From: UBA7662 sp943369355
GTDB lineage: Bacteria > Bacteroidota > Bacteroidia > UBA7662
Length of the DNA: 64,000 nt
NCBI GenBank assembly: GCA_943369355.1
Contig: CALRMX020000004.1
Location: forward strand, 310,001 to 374,000
Direction of reading: 5' to 3'
Part shown: positions 19,358 through 27,987 of the stretch, piece after piece
Layout: each line of letters opens with the position of its first letter
Position numbering within the stretch: the first letter of the stretch is position 1
Notes under the pieces: model-generated
Database searches by the model: none
What the model saw: the letters and a program-made list of their open reading frames with translations, nothing else
Told to the model about the DNA's origin: nothing
Made by a program: the position numbers and the translations under genes

Positions 19358-21283
19358 ATGCCCATTAGCCGTGCCGAGCAGCTAAGTTTCTGTGAACGCT
19401 GCAAAAACCGCAAAATGAACTTGCAACAAGGACTACTTTGCGGCCTTACCAATCAAAAAGCCGACTTCGACCCTATTTGCCCTTCGTTTGATGAAGACCC
19501 AGCGGTGAAAATACACACGCCCGCGAGCGAAGACCCCATTGCCGATTGGCTCAAGCCGTCACAGGAAGAAGCCATTGAGGCCGATAAGCACGAAAAATAC
19601 CTCGTTCATCAGCGTTTCGACTTGGCTCTTCTAGGGGGTTTTTTGGCGGCTATCCTCGGCGCTTGTTTATGGACCGTAGTGAGTATACTTACCGAGTATC
19701 AAATTGGCTACATGGCCGTAGGTTTGGGCGTATTGGTGGGTTTTGCGGTACAGTTTTTTGGTGCAGGCATCGAGCTTCGATTCCGTATACTCGCTGGCGT
19801 ATTGGCTTTGTTGTCGTGTGTGGTGGGTAACTTGCTCACCCAATTTGGCTTTTATGCCTACCAAGAAAGTTATTCGCTCTTTGGCGCAATGAGCCAGTTT
19901 GCTTTGACCGATTATCCTACCATTTTGCTGGAGAATTTAAATCCTATCGACTTTCTTTTTTACGCACTGGCAGCATCGGCAGGTTTCAAGTTTGCTCTTC
20001 GCAAGCCAACGGTGGGAGAAACGGCACAGGTAAACAACCACTTTTTCGACCCTGTTCCACCACATGCCAGCTACCGAATTCCAGTTTTATTGGCTACAGT
20101 GCTCATTTTGGGTGGGTTCGTACTCATGGGCAACCGTACCTACTCGGGGCCGCGCATGTATTATCACGAAAACGGCAAACTGCGCTCCACTGGCGAAATG
20201 GCCAACGGTAAGATGCAAGGCGACTGGACCTTTTACGACGAAGAGGGGCGAAAGTCACAAAGCGGGACGTTGTACAATGGAATTGCAAACGGCACGTGGA
20301 ATTGGTACACCCCCGAAGGTCAGTTGTACCAGTCGCAAGACTATGTTTTTGGCAATGAAGAGGGTCTATTCAAAGCCTTCTACCCCAATAACAGCTTGAG
20401 CGACTCCATTCGCTTTGTGAAAGGCCGCAGAAATGGCTTGATGAAAAGTTACTTCGCCGATGGTAAGCTCAAAAGTGAGGGCCGCATGGAAAACGACCTC
20501 CGACAGGGCAAATGGGTAACGTACTATGAATCGGGCAAGGTGCAGTATAAAATAGTGTACAAAGACGACCTTATTCATGGAGATTATTTCTACTACCACC
20601 CAAATGGTCAACTAGGTGAACATTTTGTATTCGAAAGCGGCCGCTGTACGAACTTGCTAGAACAATATGCTGCCGATGGGTCACCTCTGGTTAAAAACGG
20701 CAATGGCAACTACCGGAGCATGACCAATGAAGCAGTCTACAACGGCAGTGGCCCCATCAAAAACGGCAAACCGTTTGGCCAATGGGAACTTTTTGCGAAC
20801 AGCACTAAGATCTCGCTGAAAGCTACCTATGTCGATACCTCGTTCATCATCAATGAAGTGATGGAAGGCTCAAAAGTCATCGTCAAAAATGGCAACGGCC
20901 AATACCGCGATTACTATATCGATGGGAAAACCATTTTTATTAAAGGGGAGATTCGCGAGGGTCGACGTCACGGAAAATGGACCACCCATTTTGAGGATGG
21001 AACCTTGAGCGAAGAGATAAATTACGACAATGGCACATTAACTGGCCGATACCTTTCGAAGTATGTCGACGGCACCAACATGTACGAATGCACCTATAAA
21101 AAGGGTAAAGTCGAAGGCATGTGTCAGTGGTATCATCCGAATGGCCAACTTTCGGCTGAAGTAGAGTATAAGCAAGGCGCCAAACAAGGCTGGCAAAGCT
21201 TTTTTGCCGAAGATGGTCAACTCATTCGCAAAGAACGCTGGGAAAACAATCGCTTGCTGGAAGTGGTTGTCGAAAACTTGTAA
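19358..21283 (+). CDS. Membrane protein with Cys-rich N-terminus and C-terminal YwqK/MORN-like repeats
   Basis: 641 residues from the ATG at 19358 (an upstream in-frame ATG at 19313 would add 15 residues that do not fit the family N-terminus). The N-terminus has four spaced cysteines C12, C15, C28 and C41 (SFCERCKNRK, LLCGLT, PICPSF), a small metal-binding-like motif seen in many Bacteroidota membrane proteins. About four membrane helices lie between residues 85 and 230, one more at 240-258. From about 265 to the end there are repeats of the YwqK type (YYHENGKLRSTGEMANGKMQ, TYYESGKVQYKIVYKDDLI, WYHPNGQLSAEVEYKQGAKQ), repeatedly called antitoxin repeats in databases without proof in this context. 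Probably an inner-membrane protein with an external repeat domain; function unknown. Confidence 0.82.
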   Translation: MPISRAEQLSFCERCKNRKMNLQQGLLCGLTNQKADFDPICPSFDEDPAVKIHTPASEDPIADWLKPSQEEAIEADKHEKYLVHQRFDLALLGGFLAAILGACLWTVVSILTEYQIGYMAVGLGVLVGFAVQFFGAGIELRFRILAGVLALLSCVVGNLLTQFGFYAYQESYSLFGAMSQFALTDYPTILLENLNPIDFLFYALAASAGFKFALRKPTVGETAQVNNHFFDPVPPHASYRIPVLLATVLILGGFVLMGNRTYSGPRMYYHENGKLRSTGEMANGKMQGDWTFYDEEGRKSQSGTLYNGIANGTWNWYTPEGQLYQSQDYVFGNEEGLFKAFYPNNSLSDSIRFVKGRRNGLMKSYFADGKLKSEGRMENDLRQGKWVTYYESGKVQYKIVYKDDLIHGDYFYYHPNGQLGEHFVFESGRCTNLLEQYAADGSPLVKNGNGNYRSMTNEAVYNGSGPIKNGKPFGQWELFANSTKISLKATYVDTSFIINEVMEGSKVIVKNGNGQYRDYYIDGKTIFIKGEIREGRRHGKWTTHFEDGTLSEEINYDNGTLTGRYLSKYVDGTNMYECTYKKGKVEGMCQWYHPNGQLSAEVEYKQGAKQGWQSFFAEDGQLIRKERWENNRLLEVVVENL

Positions 21284-21341
21284 GGGAATGAAAAGTAGTC
21301 CTTTTATTAAGTGCAACTTTTAGTACGGAACAAACATAACC

Positions 21342-21434
21342 CGCATCGATATGCAATGGATGAACGCTGGGGTGTATTTCTTGCGTTTACCATACGGGCA
21401 GCACACGGCATACCATAAAATTGTGCTGGAATAA
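21342..21434 (+). pseudogene. Broken copy of a T9SS type A sorting-domain C-terminus
   Basis: Reading in frame gives 30 residues ending in a stop (RIDMQWMNAGVYFL then YGQHTAYHKIVLE). This is nearly the same as the last 30 residues of the neighbouring beta-helix protein that ends at 23995 (RIDMQAFSAGVYFL, YGQHTAYYKIVRE), and the DNA is also closely similar. No start codon or signal peptide belongs to it. It looks like the leftover 3' end of a former tandem paralogue directly upstream of the intact gene. Confidence 0.75.
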
Positions 21435-21496
21435 GTGAAAATACCCAACTTTCTGAAACACAATTGCGTAATTAGCTGAGAAGAGACTGCCGCTGA

Positions 21497-23995
21497 GTGA
21501 AAAAAATTCTAGTCATCGCCATAGTGTGTGTTCTGGCCAGCGCTCAGGGGTGGTCGCAGCCACTCAGTGGAAGCTACACCATTGGTGGTGTATCACCCAA
21601 TTTCACCACTATTACGGCTGCCTTGCAGCAACTCGATAGCTTTGGAGTAGCCGGTCCTGTTACCTTTCTGATTCGCAACGGCACTTACAACGAGCCTCTA
21701 TTCATCGATTCAGTTAACGGCGCCTCCGAAATTAACACCATTACTTTTCGCTCCGAAAGTGGCGACAGTAGCGCCGTGGTACTCAGTCACACTACTACAG
21801 CTACCTATCCCAACGGCATCTTTTTCAATCGAGTATCGTTCATGCGCTTTCACCAGCTCACGGTGCGACAGCTGCCTTCGGTACACAACAGCGCCGTGGT
21901 GCGTCTCGTACGTGGCCGAGATATGGTGTTCACCAATTGCGTTTTTTGGGGACATGCCAGCAGTACTAGTTCTGGTACGGATGAGGTGTTTGCTGGCGTT
22001 TGCGATTCATTGCTCACCATTGAAAACTGTGTGCTACGCGGCGCGAGGATGGGCTTGTCGGCAACAAATACGGCGCTCACGCACCAAAAACTTACGGTTA
22101 AAAACAATCACTTTTGGGGGATCATCGAAGACTGTATCTACCTCTCCGGTGGAGCATTTGCCGATATTCGCAACAACCGCATCGATCAAGGAGGGGGTTC
22201 AACGACCACTGGGATTTACGTGGGCGGCCATAGCCGCGGTACCATCTGGGGTAACCGAATTAGCATATTCAACGGAGCACAAAATACGGTAGGTATGCGC
22301 TTACTTTCGTCGAGCGGGTTTCCAAATCGCGAGTTTCTTGTGGTGAACAACGAAATCAGCTTCGAAGCCGGCAATTCACCTATCGCCAACGGTATCATCT
22401 CCAATTTCTGTAACTACTTTTTACTGGCCCACAATACCATTCGGATGAGTGGAGGAGTCAACTCCGCCGCATTACAACTGCTGGTAACGTCTTACTTCAG
22501 GGTACTCAACAATATTTTCGTGAACGACTCTGCCGGCGTTACCAACTATGCTGTAAATATTGGCGTAAACAACAGCGACTTCGTGAGTAACTTCAATAAT
22601 TTGTATAGCCGAGGCCCTTTTTTAGCTCCTAATCGTGCGAATCTGGCAGCCTACCAAGCCCTAGGCCGCGACTCCAACTCCATTTCCATAGCCCCTCAAT
22701 TCACGAGCAACAGCCTGTTATACCCAAATGCTGCTGCTTTATTCGATTTCGCACCTCGGCTGCTCCAGGTAACCACCGATATTACGGGTTGGCCCCGCTC
22801 CAGTCCGCTCTGTGAGCTGGGTGCCTACGAACAAGTTGGCCCTCCATCAGTTCAACTCGGTCCTGATACCTCTGTGTGTGATTCGTTGCTTTTACAAGTT
22901 CCTGCTTTGCCAGCCGCCAGTTGGCTTTGGAGCACAGGCGATACGAGTAATCAGCTTACCGTGCGCAGTAGCGGAATTTATTGGCTGCAGGGTACCAATG
23001 CCTTTGGATCTCGGCGCGACACCATCAACGTGATGATCTTGGGCCGACCAAGTGTACAAATCAGTGCAGTAAGCGACAGCTTATGTGCCGGCAGTTGTAC
23101 AGTATTGCAAACCACCATCAGTGGAGGTTCGGGCAATTACAGGTTGCGATGGCTGCCTGCAACTGGCCTTTCGAACGATACTACAGCCAATCCGCTGGCT
23201 TGCCCAAGCCAAAGCACTACCTATTCCCTGCAAGTAACCGACCTCAACAGCTGCCAGAGTTCTCCGGTTGTCACCAGCATCACCGTATTCCCTCTTCCGG
23301 CATTATCCATTAGTGGCGCAACAACGGCTTGTGAAGGCGACAGTATAGTACTTAATGGCAGCAGTGTATTGCCAAGCGTCACTTACCGTTGGGAGCCAGC
23401 CGCTTGGTTCAGCCAGCCTAACCAGCCACAAAGCACGGTGGTTGCACCCGTAGGCATACAACAAGTTCGGCTAATTGGTAGCAGCACCAGCGGCTGCACC
23501 GATACTGTAATTCTGCTACTCAACGTATTTCCAAAACCTGCCCGCCCAACCATTGTGACCAATGGTAATACTTTAACCAGTAGCCTAGCCAGCACCTACC
23601 AGTGGTACTTCAACAGCACACCCTTGGCTGGCGCCAACAGCCGCAGTTTACTCATCACACAAAATGGAAGTTATCGCGTGGCCATAACCGATAGTCAAGG
23701 CTGCCAAAACCAATCGGCCGAACTCGAAATTATTGGCCTGTCGGCAATGCAGCAAGCATTCGAGCAAGTACTCATCTATCCGAATCCGTTCAAGGACTAC
23801 CTCATGCTCTCACTACCCAATGCAATGGGCGTAAATTATGCGATTTACGATCTTCAAGGTCGACGTATGAAGGCAGGGATTTGCAGCGCGGCAGGCGAAA
23901 ACCGAATCGACATGCAGGCGTTTAGCGCAGGGGTGTATTTTTTGTGCTTACAATACGGGCAGCACACGGCATACTATAAAATTGTGCGGGAATAA
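21497..23995 (+). CDS. Secreted beta-helix/Ig-like protein with T9SS type A sorting domain
   Basis: 832 residues from a GTG start. Signal peptide (MKKILVIAIVCVLASAQGWS), then a right-handed parallel beta-helix region, about 25-430 (SGSYTIGGVSPNFTTITAAL; later repeated NN.I and N.I/F turns such as VKNNHFWGIIEDCIYLSGGA and IRNNRIDQGGG). From about 450 to 745 there are Ig-like modules (LGPDTSVCDSLLLQVPAL, SATTACEGDSIVL-like pattern). The C-terminus from about 755 (LIYPNPFKDYLMLSLP to KIVRE) is a type A sorting domain, predicting export by the T9SS and anchoring at the surface. Beta-helix domains often bind or cut polysaccharides; I see no catalytic signature I could name. Confidence 0.88.
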   Translation: MKKILVIAIVCVLASAQGWSQPLSGSYTIGGVSPNFTTITAALQQLDSFGVAGPVTFLIRNGTYNEPLFIDSVNGASEINTITFRSESGDSSAVVLSHTTTATYPNGIFFNRVSFMRFHQLTVRQLPSVHNSAVVRLVRGRDMVFTNCVFWGHASSTSSGTDEVFAGVCDSLLTIENCVLRGARMGLSATNTALTHQKLTVKNNHFWGIIEDCIYLSGGAFADIRNNRIDQGGGSTTTGIYVGGHSRGTIWGNRISIFNGAQNTVGMRLLSSSGFPNREFLVVNNEISFEAGNSPIANGIISNFCNYFLLAHNTIRMSGGVNSAALQLLVTSYFRVLNNIFVNDSAGVTNYAVNIGVNNSDFVSNFNNLYSRGPFLAPNRANLAAYQALGRDSNSISIAPQFTSNSLLYPNAAALFDFAPRLLQVTTDITGWPRSSPLCELGAYEQVGPPSVQLGPDTSVCDSLLLQVPALPAASWLWSTGDTSNQLTVRSSGIYWLQGTNAFGSRRDTINVMILGRPSVQISAVSDSLCAGSCTVLQTTISGGSGNYRLRWLPATGLSNDTTANPLACPSQSTTYSLQVTDLNSCQSSPVVTSITVFPLPALSISGATTACEGDSIVLNGSSVLPSVTYRWEPAAWFSQPNQPQSTVVAPVGIQQVRLIGSSTSGCTDTVILLLNVFPKPARPTIVTNGNTLTSSLASTYQWYFNSTPLAGANSRSLLITQNGSYRVAITDSQGCQNQSAELEIIGLSAMQQAFEQVLIYPNPFKDYLMLSLPNAMGVNYAIYDLQGRRMKAGICSAAGENRIDMQAFSAGVYFLCLQYGQHTAYYKIVRE

Positions 23996-24062
23996 AAAAT
24001 AATGGAGATTGGTAAAAAACGATCCGTTTCTAGACCTGTTTATTCCTCCACGCTAAGCTGTT

Positions 24063-24428
24063 TCATCCCTTGCGCAGCACCTTCTCGAGCGATTTACCTT
24101 TGGCTAGTTCGTCAACCAGCTTGTCGAGATAACGCACCTGGCGGGTGAGCGGATTATCGATTTCTTCGATGCGGTAGCCACAAATGCTCCCGGTGATGTT
24201 TTGTGCGAGCGGGTTGAGCTGAGCCTGAGCAAAAAATTCAGCAAATGTAGCCTTATCGGCAATGTACTGCTTCAATTGCTGTTCATCGAAGCCTGTGAGC
24301 CAGTTCACCACCTGCAATAACTCGGCTTCGGTTCTTCCTTTTTTTTCGAGCTTGGTCACATAATGCGGGTATACCGAGGCAACCGTAATTTTTGCCACGC
24401 GGGCATTGTGCTCAGGTGTAGTTTGCAT
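24063..24428 (-). CDS. DUF2200 family protein
   Basis: 121 residues. Helical cytosolic protein with the family pattern RVAKITVASVYPHYVTKLEK, LLQVVNWLTGFDEQQL, and NPLAQNITGSICGYRIEEI, PLTRQVRYLDKLVDELAKGK. The family is widespread and has no established biochemical role. Stands alone between a plus-strand T9SS cargo gene and a toxin-antitoxin pair. Confidence 0.88.
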   Translation of the reverse strand: MQTTPEHNARVAKITVASVYPHYVTKLEKKGRTEAELLQVVNWLTGFDEQQLKQYIADKATFAEFFAQAQLNPLAQNITGSICGYRIEEIDNPLTRQVRYLDKLVDELAKGKSLEKVLRKG

Positions 24429-24534
24429 GTCAATAGTTTAGTAAAAATAAGGATAAAAGCAACTCCAGCTGCATGGTTTTCAGAAGAGCACAAACGCGGT
24501 GGTGGTTAATTTCATAACCTTAGTCTTAAATAGC

Positions 24535-24819
24535 TTAAGCCGGTAGAGGGTGTATTTGTATTTGCCCTCCAATTGCTTTCAAAACTTTAAGGATAGTAGA
24601 AAACTGAGGCTTTGAGCCTTCTCCCAAAGCTTTGTACAGGCTTGGTCGGCTCATTCCTGTTTCTTCTGCAATTTTGGTCATCCCTATAGCCTTTGCAATA
24701 TGACCAATTGCTGTTACTATTTCTTCATCATTGCCCTCTTCTAAAACGGCATTCAAATATTCTGCTATCATCTCTTTACTGTCTAGATAATCCGCAATGT
24801 CGAATTTCGATGTATTCAT
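24535..24819 (-). CDS. HigA-like addiction-module antidote (XRE-type)
   Basis: 94 residues, cytoplasmic. Pattern of the probable addiction module antidote family: N-terminal FDIADYLDSKEMIAEYLNAV, then a helix-turn-helix (AKAIGMTKIAEETGMSRPSL and YKALGEGSKPQFSTILKVLK). The HTH is expected to bind the operon's own promoter and the protein to neutralise the preceding toxin. Its ATG overlaps the toxin stop by four bases (ATGA); the toxin-first order is usual for this subfamily. Confidence 0.9.
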   Translation of the reverse strand: MNTSKFDIADYLDSKEMIAEYLNAVLEEGNDEEIVTAIGHIAKAIGMTKIAEETGMSRPSLYKALGEGSKPQFSTILKVLKAIGGQIQIHPLPA

Positions 24820-25121
24820 TTTTTATTGTTTAAATGCTTCCAAATTGCCTTGGCTTTTTCAATGTCTTTTTGTTGTGTTGACTTATCACCCCCAATCAGC
24901 AATAGTATAATCCTACCATCTATCAACTTAAAATAGAGCCTATAGCCCTTAGCATAGTTGATTTTCAATTCACTAATTCCTTCTCCTACCGCTTCACAGT
25001 CGCCAAAATGCTCATCATTTTCTAGTTTTTGAAGCTGCCATAAAATCTTTGCTTTGGCTCTCAAATCCTTAAGTTTCTTCAACCAGTTGTCAAATTCAAT
25101 GGTTTTTTCAATAAAATACAT
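24816..25121 (-). CDS. HigB/RelE-ParE superfamily addiction-module toxin
   Basis: 101 residues from the Met at 25121 (MYFIEKTIEFDNWLKKLKDL); an upstream Met at 25148 is less likely. RelE-type layout: N-terminal helices (LRAKAKILWQLQKLENDEHF), then beta strands with GISELKINYAKGYRLYFKLI and RIILLLIGGDKSTQQKDIEK. The arginine in GYRLYF and the lysine in GGDKSTQ are positions usual in killer proteins of this group, which cut mRNA at the ribosome. Translationally coupled to the antidote. Confidence 0.9.
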   Translation of the reverse strand: MYFIEKTIEFDNWLKKLKDLRAKAKILWQLQKLENDEHFGDCEAVGEGISELKINYAKGYRLYFKLIDGRIILLLIGGDKSTQQKDIEKAKAIWKHLNNKK

Positions 25122-25276
25122 GGCTAATATGTATTCACTTGGATACAATATTATGAAAACTCAGGTATTCCCACAAACTTTTGTTGCTTTGCGATTACGC
25201 AAAATCATCAAGTCAATTTTTAATAAGTACATTTTGGGAAAACGCGACGTAGGTTAAGTTAGTCGTTCAAATTCGC

Positions 25277-25412
25277 AACCGGCTGGTTGAGTGGAATTAA
25301 CACCCGCCGGTTCGGCAAAGTCAACACCCGCAGGTTGAGCGGAGCCGAAACCTGGCGGACTCGTTAGCACCAACACCCGCCGGTTGAGCTAAATCGCAAC
25401 CCGGCAGTTGAG
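25277..25412. repeat. Dispersed intergenic repeat cluster, copy 1
   Basis: Several tandem, imperfect units built on ACACCCGCCGGTTGAGC followed by a GGAGTCGAAACC-like half (for example at 25348-25352 as GCCGAAACC). The cluster includes the linker TTAGCACCAACACCCGCC, which recurs in copy 2 near 27250. Units of this kind (gagcggagtcgaa) are scattered between genes in many Bacteroidota genomes. Same orientation as copy 2. Confidence 0.75.
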
Positions 25413-25639
25413 ACGTTAAGAATACAAAGAGGGTTTGCTTTGAAGTACTCGTTCAAAATCAAAACCGCAGTAACCACTTCAAAGTCTCCTAGCTGTTCAT
25501 GATTGGCCACGAATGTGGGTTGCGTTGCGCTGACCGTTGCGTTTGCGATAACCTTGCCCACCGCCCAGTCATAATAAAGCAATGTTACTACCCAAGAAGC
25601 TAAGGGTGTTAATAGCAAGGGAGTATAGTAAACTAACGA

Positions 25640-25672
25640 AAACCGCGAGATTTTAAACTAATCTCGCGGTTT
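25640..25672 (-). terminator. Hairpin, probable terminator of the VOC gene
   Basis: A perfect 13-bp stem (AAACCGCGAGATT with its complement) around a 7-base loop, followed on the minus strand by TTTTCG. It sits 90 bases after the stop of the VOC gene at 25763, and could act in both directions. Confidence 0.6.
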
Positions 25673-25762
25673 CAAAAGGTTCGTTCAGGAAAGGAGAAAT
25701 TCAAATGCACTTGAATATTTCTTTCGTTTTTCGAAAACTCTCCGTTCAATCGGCCAAAAGGA

Positions 25763-26236
25763 TCAATTACCTTGAGGCGGTGAATACTTCACCAGATCAA
25801 TGCCGATACCGTTTGGGTCTTCGATGGCAAAATGCCTGTCGCCCCATGGTTCATCTCGCAATTCTACTTGGATAGAAACTCCCATCGTTTTGAGACGGTG
25901 GTATAGTGCATCAACATCGTCAACTTCAATGGTTAAATACATACCCTGACCTAAAAAAGGCTTGTGAAAAAAGGGCTGTTGACTGGGGTGATTTGGAAGA
26001 AGAAAACTGAGTTCTGCTTGGTGGTTAGGTGTGTGTACCAAGAGGTAAAATTCGTTTTCGAAGGTTACCCCAAAACCCAATACATCGGTGTAAAAGGCTT
26101 TACTTTCCGCCAACTTAGTGGTAAGAATTCCGGCATTCAATTTCATGGCTTTTTGTTGATTAGGTGTTGAAGAGATTTGTGCGCTTAGCTGCATACTCAT
26201 GCATGCAAGTGCGAGGAGAGTGAATAGTTGTTTCAT
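25763..26236 (-). CDS. Exported VOC-family (glyoxalase/bleomycin-resistance fold) protein
   Basis: 157 residues from the Met at 26236 (MKQLFTLLALACMSMQLSAQ), which gives a clear signal peptide; the frame runs on upstream to 26281 but without a plausible N-terminus. The mature part is one VOC module pair: MKLNAGILTTKLAESKAFYT, LGFGVTFENEFYLLV, MYLTIEVDDVDALYHRLKTM and the closing FAIEDPNGIGIDLVKYSPP. VOC enzymes bind a metal with residues in each beta-alpha-beta-beta-beta half; the exact reaction cannot be told here. Periplasmic location is unusual for the family. Next to an AraC regulator on the same strand. Confidence 0.85.
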   Translation of the reverse strand: MKQLFTLLALACMSMQLSAQISSTPNQQKAMKLNAGILTTKLAESKAFYTDVLGFGVTFENEFYLLVHTPNHQAELSFLLPNHPSQQPFFHKPFLGQGMYLTIEVDDVDALYHRLKTMGVSIQVELRDEPWGDRHFAIEDPNGIGIDLVKYSPPQGN

Positions 26237-26308
26237 CCTTGTTGATTTAGCTGTGTACAACAAAGATCTATCCCTCCACAAGCCGAAGCTTGTATAAATC
26301 GGACATAA

Positions 26309-27124
26309 TCAGCGGCCAAAAGCCTTGCTAGGCGTTACACCATAAAAATTTTTAAATTCTTTAATAAAATGGGCCTGATCATAGTAACCCAAGTCGAAAA
26401 ACAACTTATTCTGCCTCAAACTCTGCGTCGATGGTTTGGCACGCAAAATATTTTGGAAGCGAACCACTTGGGCAAAGGTCTTGGCTGTATCGCCTACATA
26501 AAACGCAAACAAACGGCGCAGCTGGCGCTCGCTGATGCCGGTATCGATATCTTTGGCGATGTGCACCACACCCGACGACTGCAATATTTTTTCAATAGCA
26601 CGGTACAAACGCGGGTCGGCATTAAACTTAGCTTTAGGCAATAGCTCTAGGAAATAGGTATTAAATAGCATTTGTATTTGCTCTACACTCAACTGTCGAT
26701 GAAAATACCCTGCAATAAAATTGGCCAGTGATGGCACTACATTGGCGAGGGGCTCAAAACGGTTGCTCAACTCCGCTGCGTTGATGCCATACAGTTGCGG
26801 AAACATGGTGGGCAAAAACCGAACGCCTACGTAATCGAAGGAATTCTCGAGTGGAAACTCGGTAAACTGTTTGCAAAAGCCCATTATAAAATTATCGTTT
26901 GGCTGGCTCAGCTCAAAAAAAACATCAATGCATCCATCCGACACAACACGATATAAAAAAGGTTCATTGAGGGGCTCGGCGGTTTTGAGCTGCCAATAGC
27001 AATAAATGAGTCCCTGAAGCCGTAGATCGGGTAAAAACTCAGTGTAAATTACTTGGTCGGCCGATTGTTTTACGGTGGGTTGTACTGGTCGATACAGTTG
27101 TTGTATATTGGCTATTCGTTGCAT
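26309..27124 (-). CDS. AraC-family transcriptional regulator with DUF6597-like N-terminus
   Basis: 271 residues. N-terminal sensing domain about 20-120 (GLIYCYWQLKTAEPLNEPFL, VSDGCIDVFFELSQPND, VGVRFLPTMFPQLYGINAAE) and a C-terminal double helix-turn-helix about 165-268 (VVHIAKDIDTGISERQLRRL, then FDLGYYDQAHFIKEFKNFYG and VTPSKAF), the normal AraC DNA-binding layout. It lies 72 bases upstream of the exported VOC protein on the same strand and may control it. Ligand unknown. Confidence 0.92.
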   Translation of the reverse strand: MQRIANIQQLYRPVQPTVKQSADQVIYTEFLPDLRLQGLIYCYWQLKTAEPLNEPFLYRVVSDGCIDVFFELSQPNDNFIMGFCKQFTEFPLENSFDYVGVRFLPTMFPQLYGINAAELSNRFEPLANVVPSLANFIAGYFHRQLSVEQIQMLFNTYFLELLPKAKFNADPRLYRAIEKILQSSGVVHIAKDIDTGISERQLRRLFAFYVGDTAKTFAQVVRFQNILRAKPSTQSLRQNKLFFDLGYYDQAHFIKEFKNFYGVTPSKAFGR

Positions 27125-27237
27125 AAAAGCCCTTTACATCAATATTTGGGTGAAGTTCTGGTCAATTCCCACGAGAACTTACCAGCACATGAACCACACT
27201 CAGCAAGCTACTAAAGCTCCCGCAATATACAAGGGAT

Positions 27238-27357
27238 AGGCGGTTGAGAGGATTCAACACCCGCCGGTTGAACGGGGTCGAAACCGAGCGGACTAATTAG
27301 CACCAACACCCGCCAGTTCAGCAGAGTCATCACCCGCCGGTTGAACGTAGTCGAAAC
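27238..27357. repeat. Dispersed intergenic repeat cluster, copy 2
   Basis: Imperfect tandem units CACCCGCCGGTTGAACG plus GGGTCGAAACC or GTAGTCGAAACC, with the same linker TTAGCACCAACACCCGCC as copy 1 at 25277-25412. Direct orientation relative to copy 1, so the VOC and AraC genes sit between two related repeats. Confidence 0.75.
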
Positions 27358-27552
27358 CTAGTTGTGATAGCAAAGTTGTAGACATTGTCGATGCCGACGT
27401 AAGGGCGTGTAAGCTCATTAATTCCCAGATACAAATAGTAATTATATTTATTGACCTTAGGTTATTTTCGAAAAAGGGAGCCCTGAAATTCATCAAAATA
27501 AACACAAACGGTATTCACGAACTTAGATACAGAAGAAACATTTTATTTAAAC

Positions 27553-27578
27553 CAAAAAAAAGCCCCCTTGAGGGAGCT
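27553..27578 (-). terminator. Rho-independent terminator
   Basis: On the minus strand AGCTCCC, loop TCAA, GGGGGCT, then eight T. It starts 19 bases after the stop codon of the small gene ending at 27598 and supports that gene being expressed. Confidence 0.75.
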
Positions 27579-27597
27579 CTCTTAATTTGAAGTACTA

Positions 27598-27987
27598 TTA
27601 ATCCTGCATTTGCAACTGAAATGCTTGAACAACTGAATTCACTGCACCTGAAATGCATGGTGTTATCGTATTTGAACAATACATCATGGCTAATTTAGCA
27701 CTGTATTTTCCAAACCAAACTACTGGAATTGGATCAGAAGTCTGTCCATCAGCATTTATAGTTGGTATACCAAACGGAGGAACCGGGTCACTTTCCGCCA
27801 TAAATGGTGCTATACTAATAATTACTGAACCATCCGGATTTTCTGCATAATTACCCGATAAGGTTTGCATCATACCGTAAGTTAATGTGATTACGCCAGT
27901 AAATGGACCAGATGTGGCCTGAAAGCTAATAGAACCTCCAAGTGTGTTTGGAGCAGTTGCAATGTTCCAAGTTGTACCGTCTAACAT
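27598..27987 (-). CDS. Hypothetical small protein, beta-rich
   Basis: 129 residues, not recognised. No signal peptide or membrane helix. The first half is strand-like with Thr/Ser/Gly (TWNIATAPNTLGGSISFQAT, GVITLTYGMMQTLSGNYAEN), followed by a proline-rich part (ESDPVPPFGIPTINADGQ) and a helix near the end with two cysteines (MMYCSNTITPCISGAVNSVV). The good terminator just downstream is the main reason to call it a real gene. Function unknown. Confidence 0.6.
   Translation of the reverse strand: MLDGTTWNIATAPNTLGGSISFQATSGPFTGVITLTYGMMQTLSGNYAENPDGSVIISIAPFMAESDPVPPFGIPTINADGQTSDPIPVVWFGKYSAKLAMMYCSNTITPCISGAVNSVVQAFQLQMQD

Larger units (their letters stand above)
25122..25762. other. Intergenic stretch with repeat cluster and hairpin
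   Basis: 641 bases with no gene I can support. It carries the first copy of a dispersed repeat cluster (25277-25412), a 13-bp hairpin (25640-25672), and an open frame on the minus strand at 25364-25618 that begins with TTG, has no recognisable domain, and ends inside the repeat cluster; it may be a decayed fragment. Confidence 0.5.
27125..27597. other. Intergenic stretch with repeat cluster copy 2
   Basis: 473 bases without a supported gene: the AraC upstream region, the second dispersed repeat cluster (27238-27357), an AT-rich section, and the terminator of the following minus-strand gene at 27553-27578. Confidence 0.5.

Noticed and set aside
25364..25618. 84-codon open frame on the minus strand
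   Set aside because: TTG start, no family, ends inside the dispersed repeat cluster; at best a decayed fragment.
25277..27357. Repeat clusters as a possible CRISPR array
   Set aside because: Units are tandem and imperfect without regular unique spacers, and no cas gene is present.
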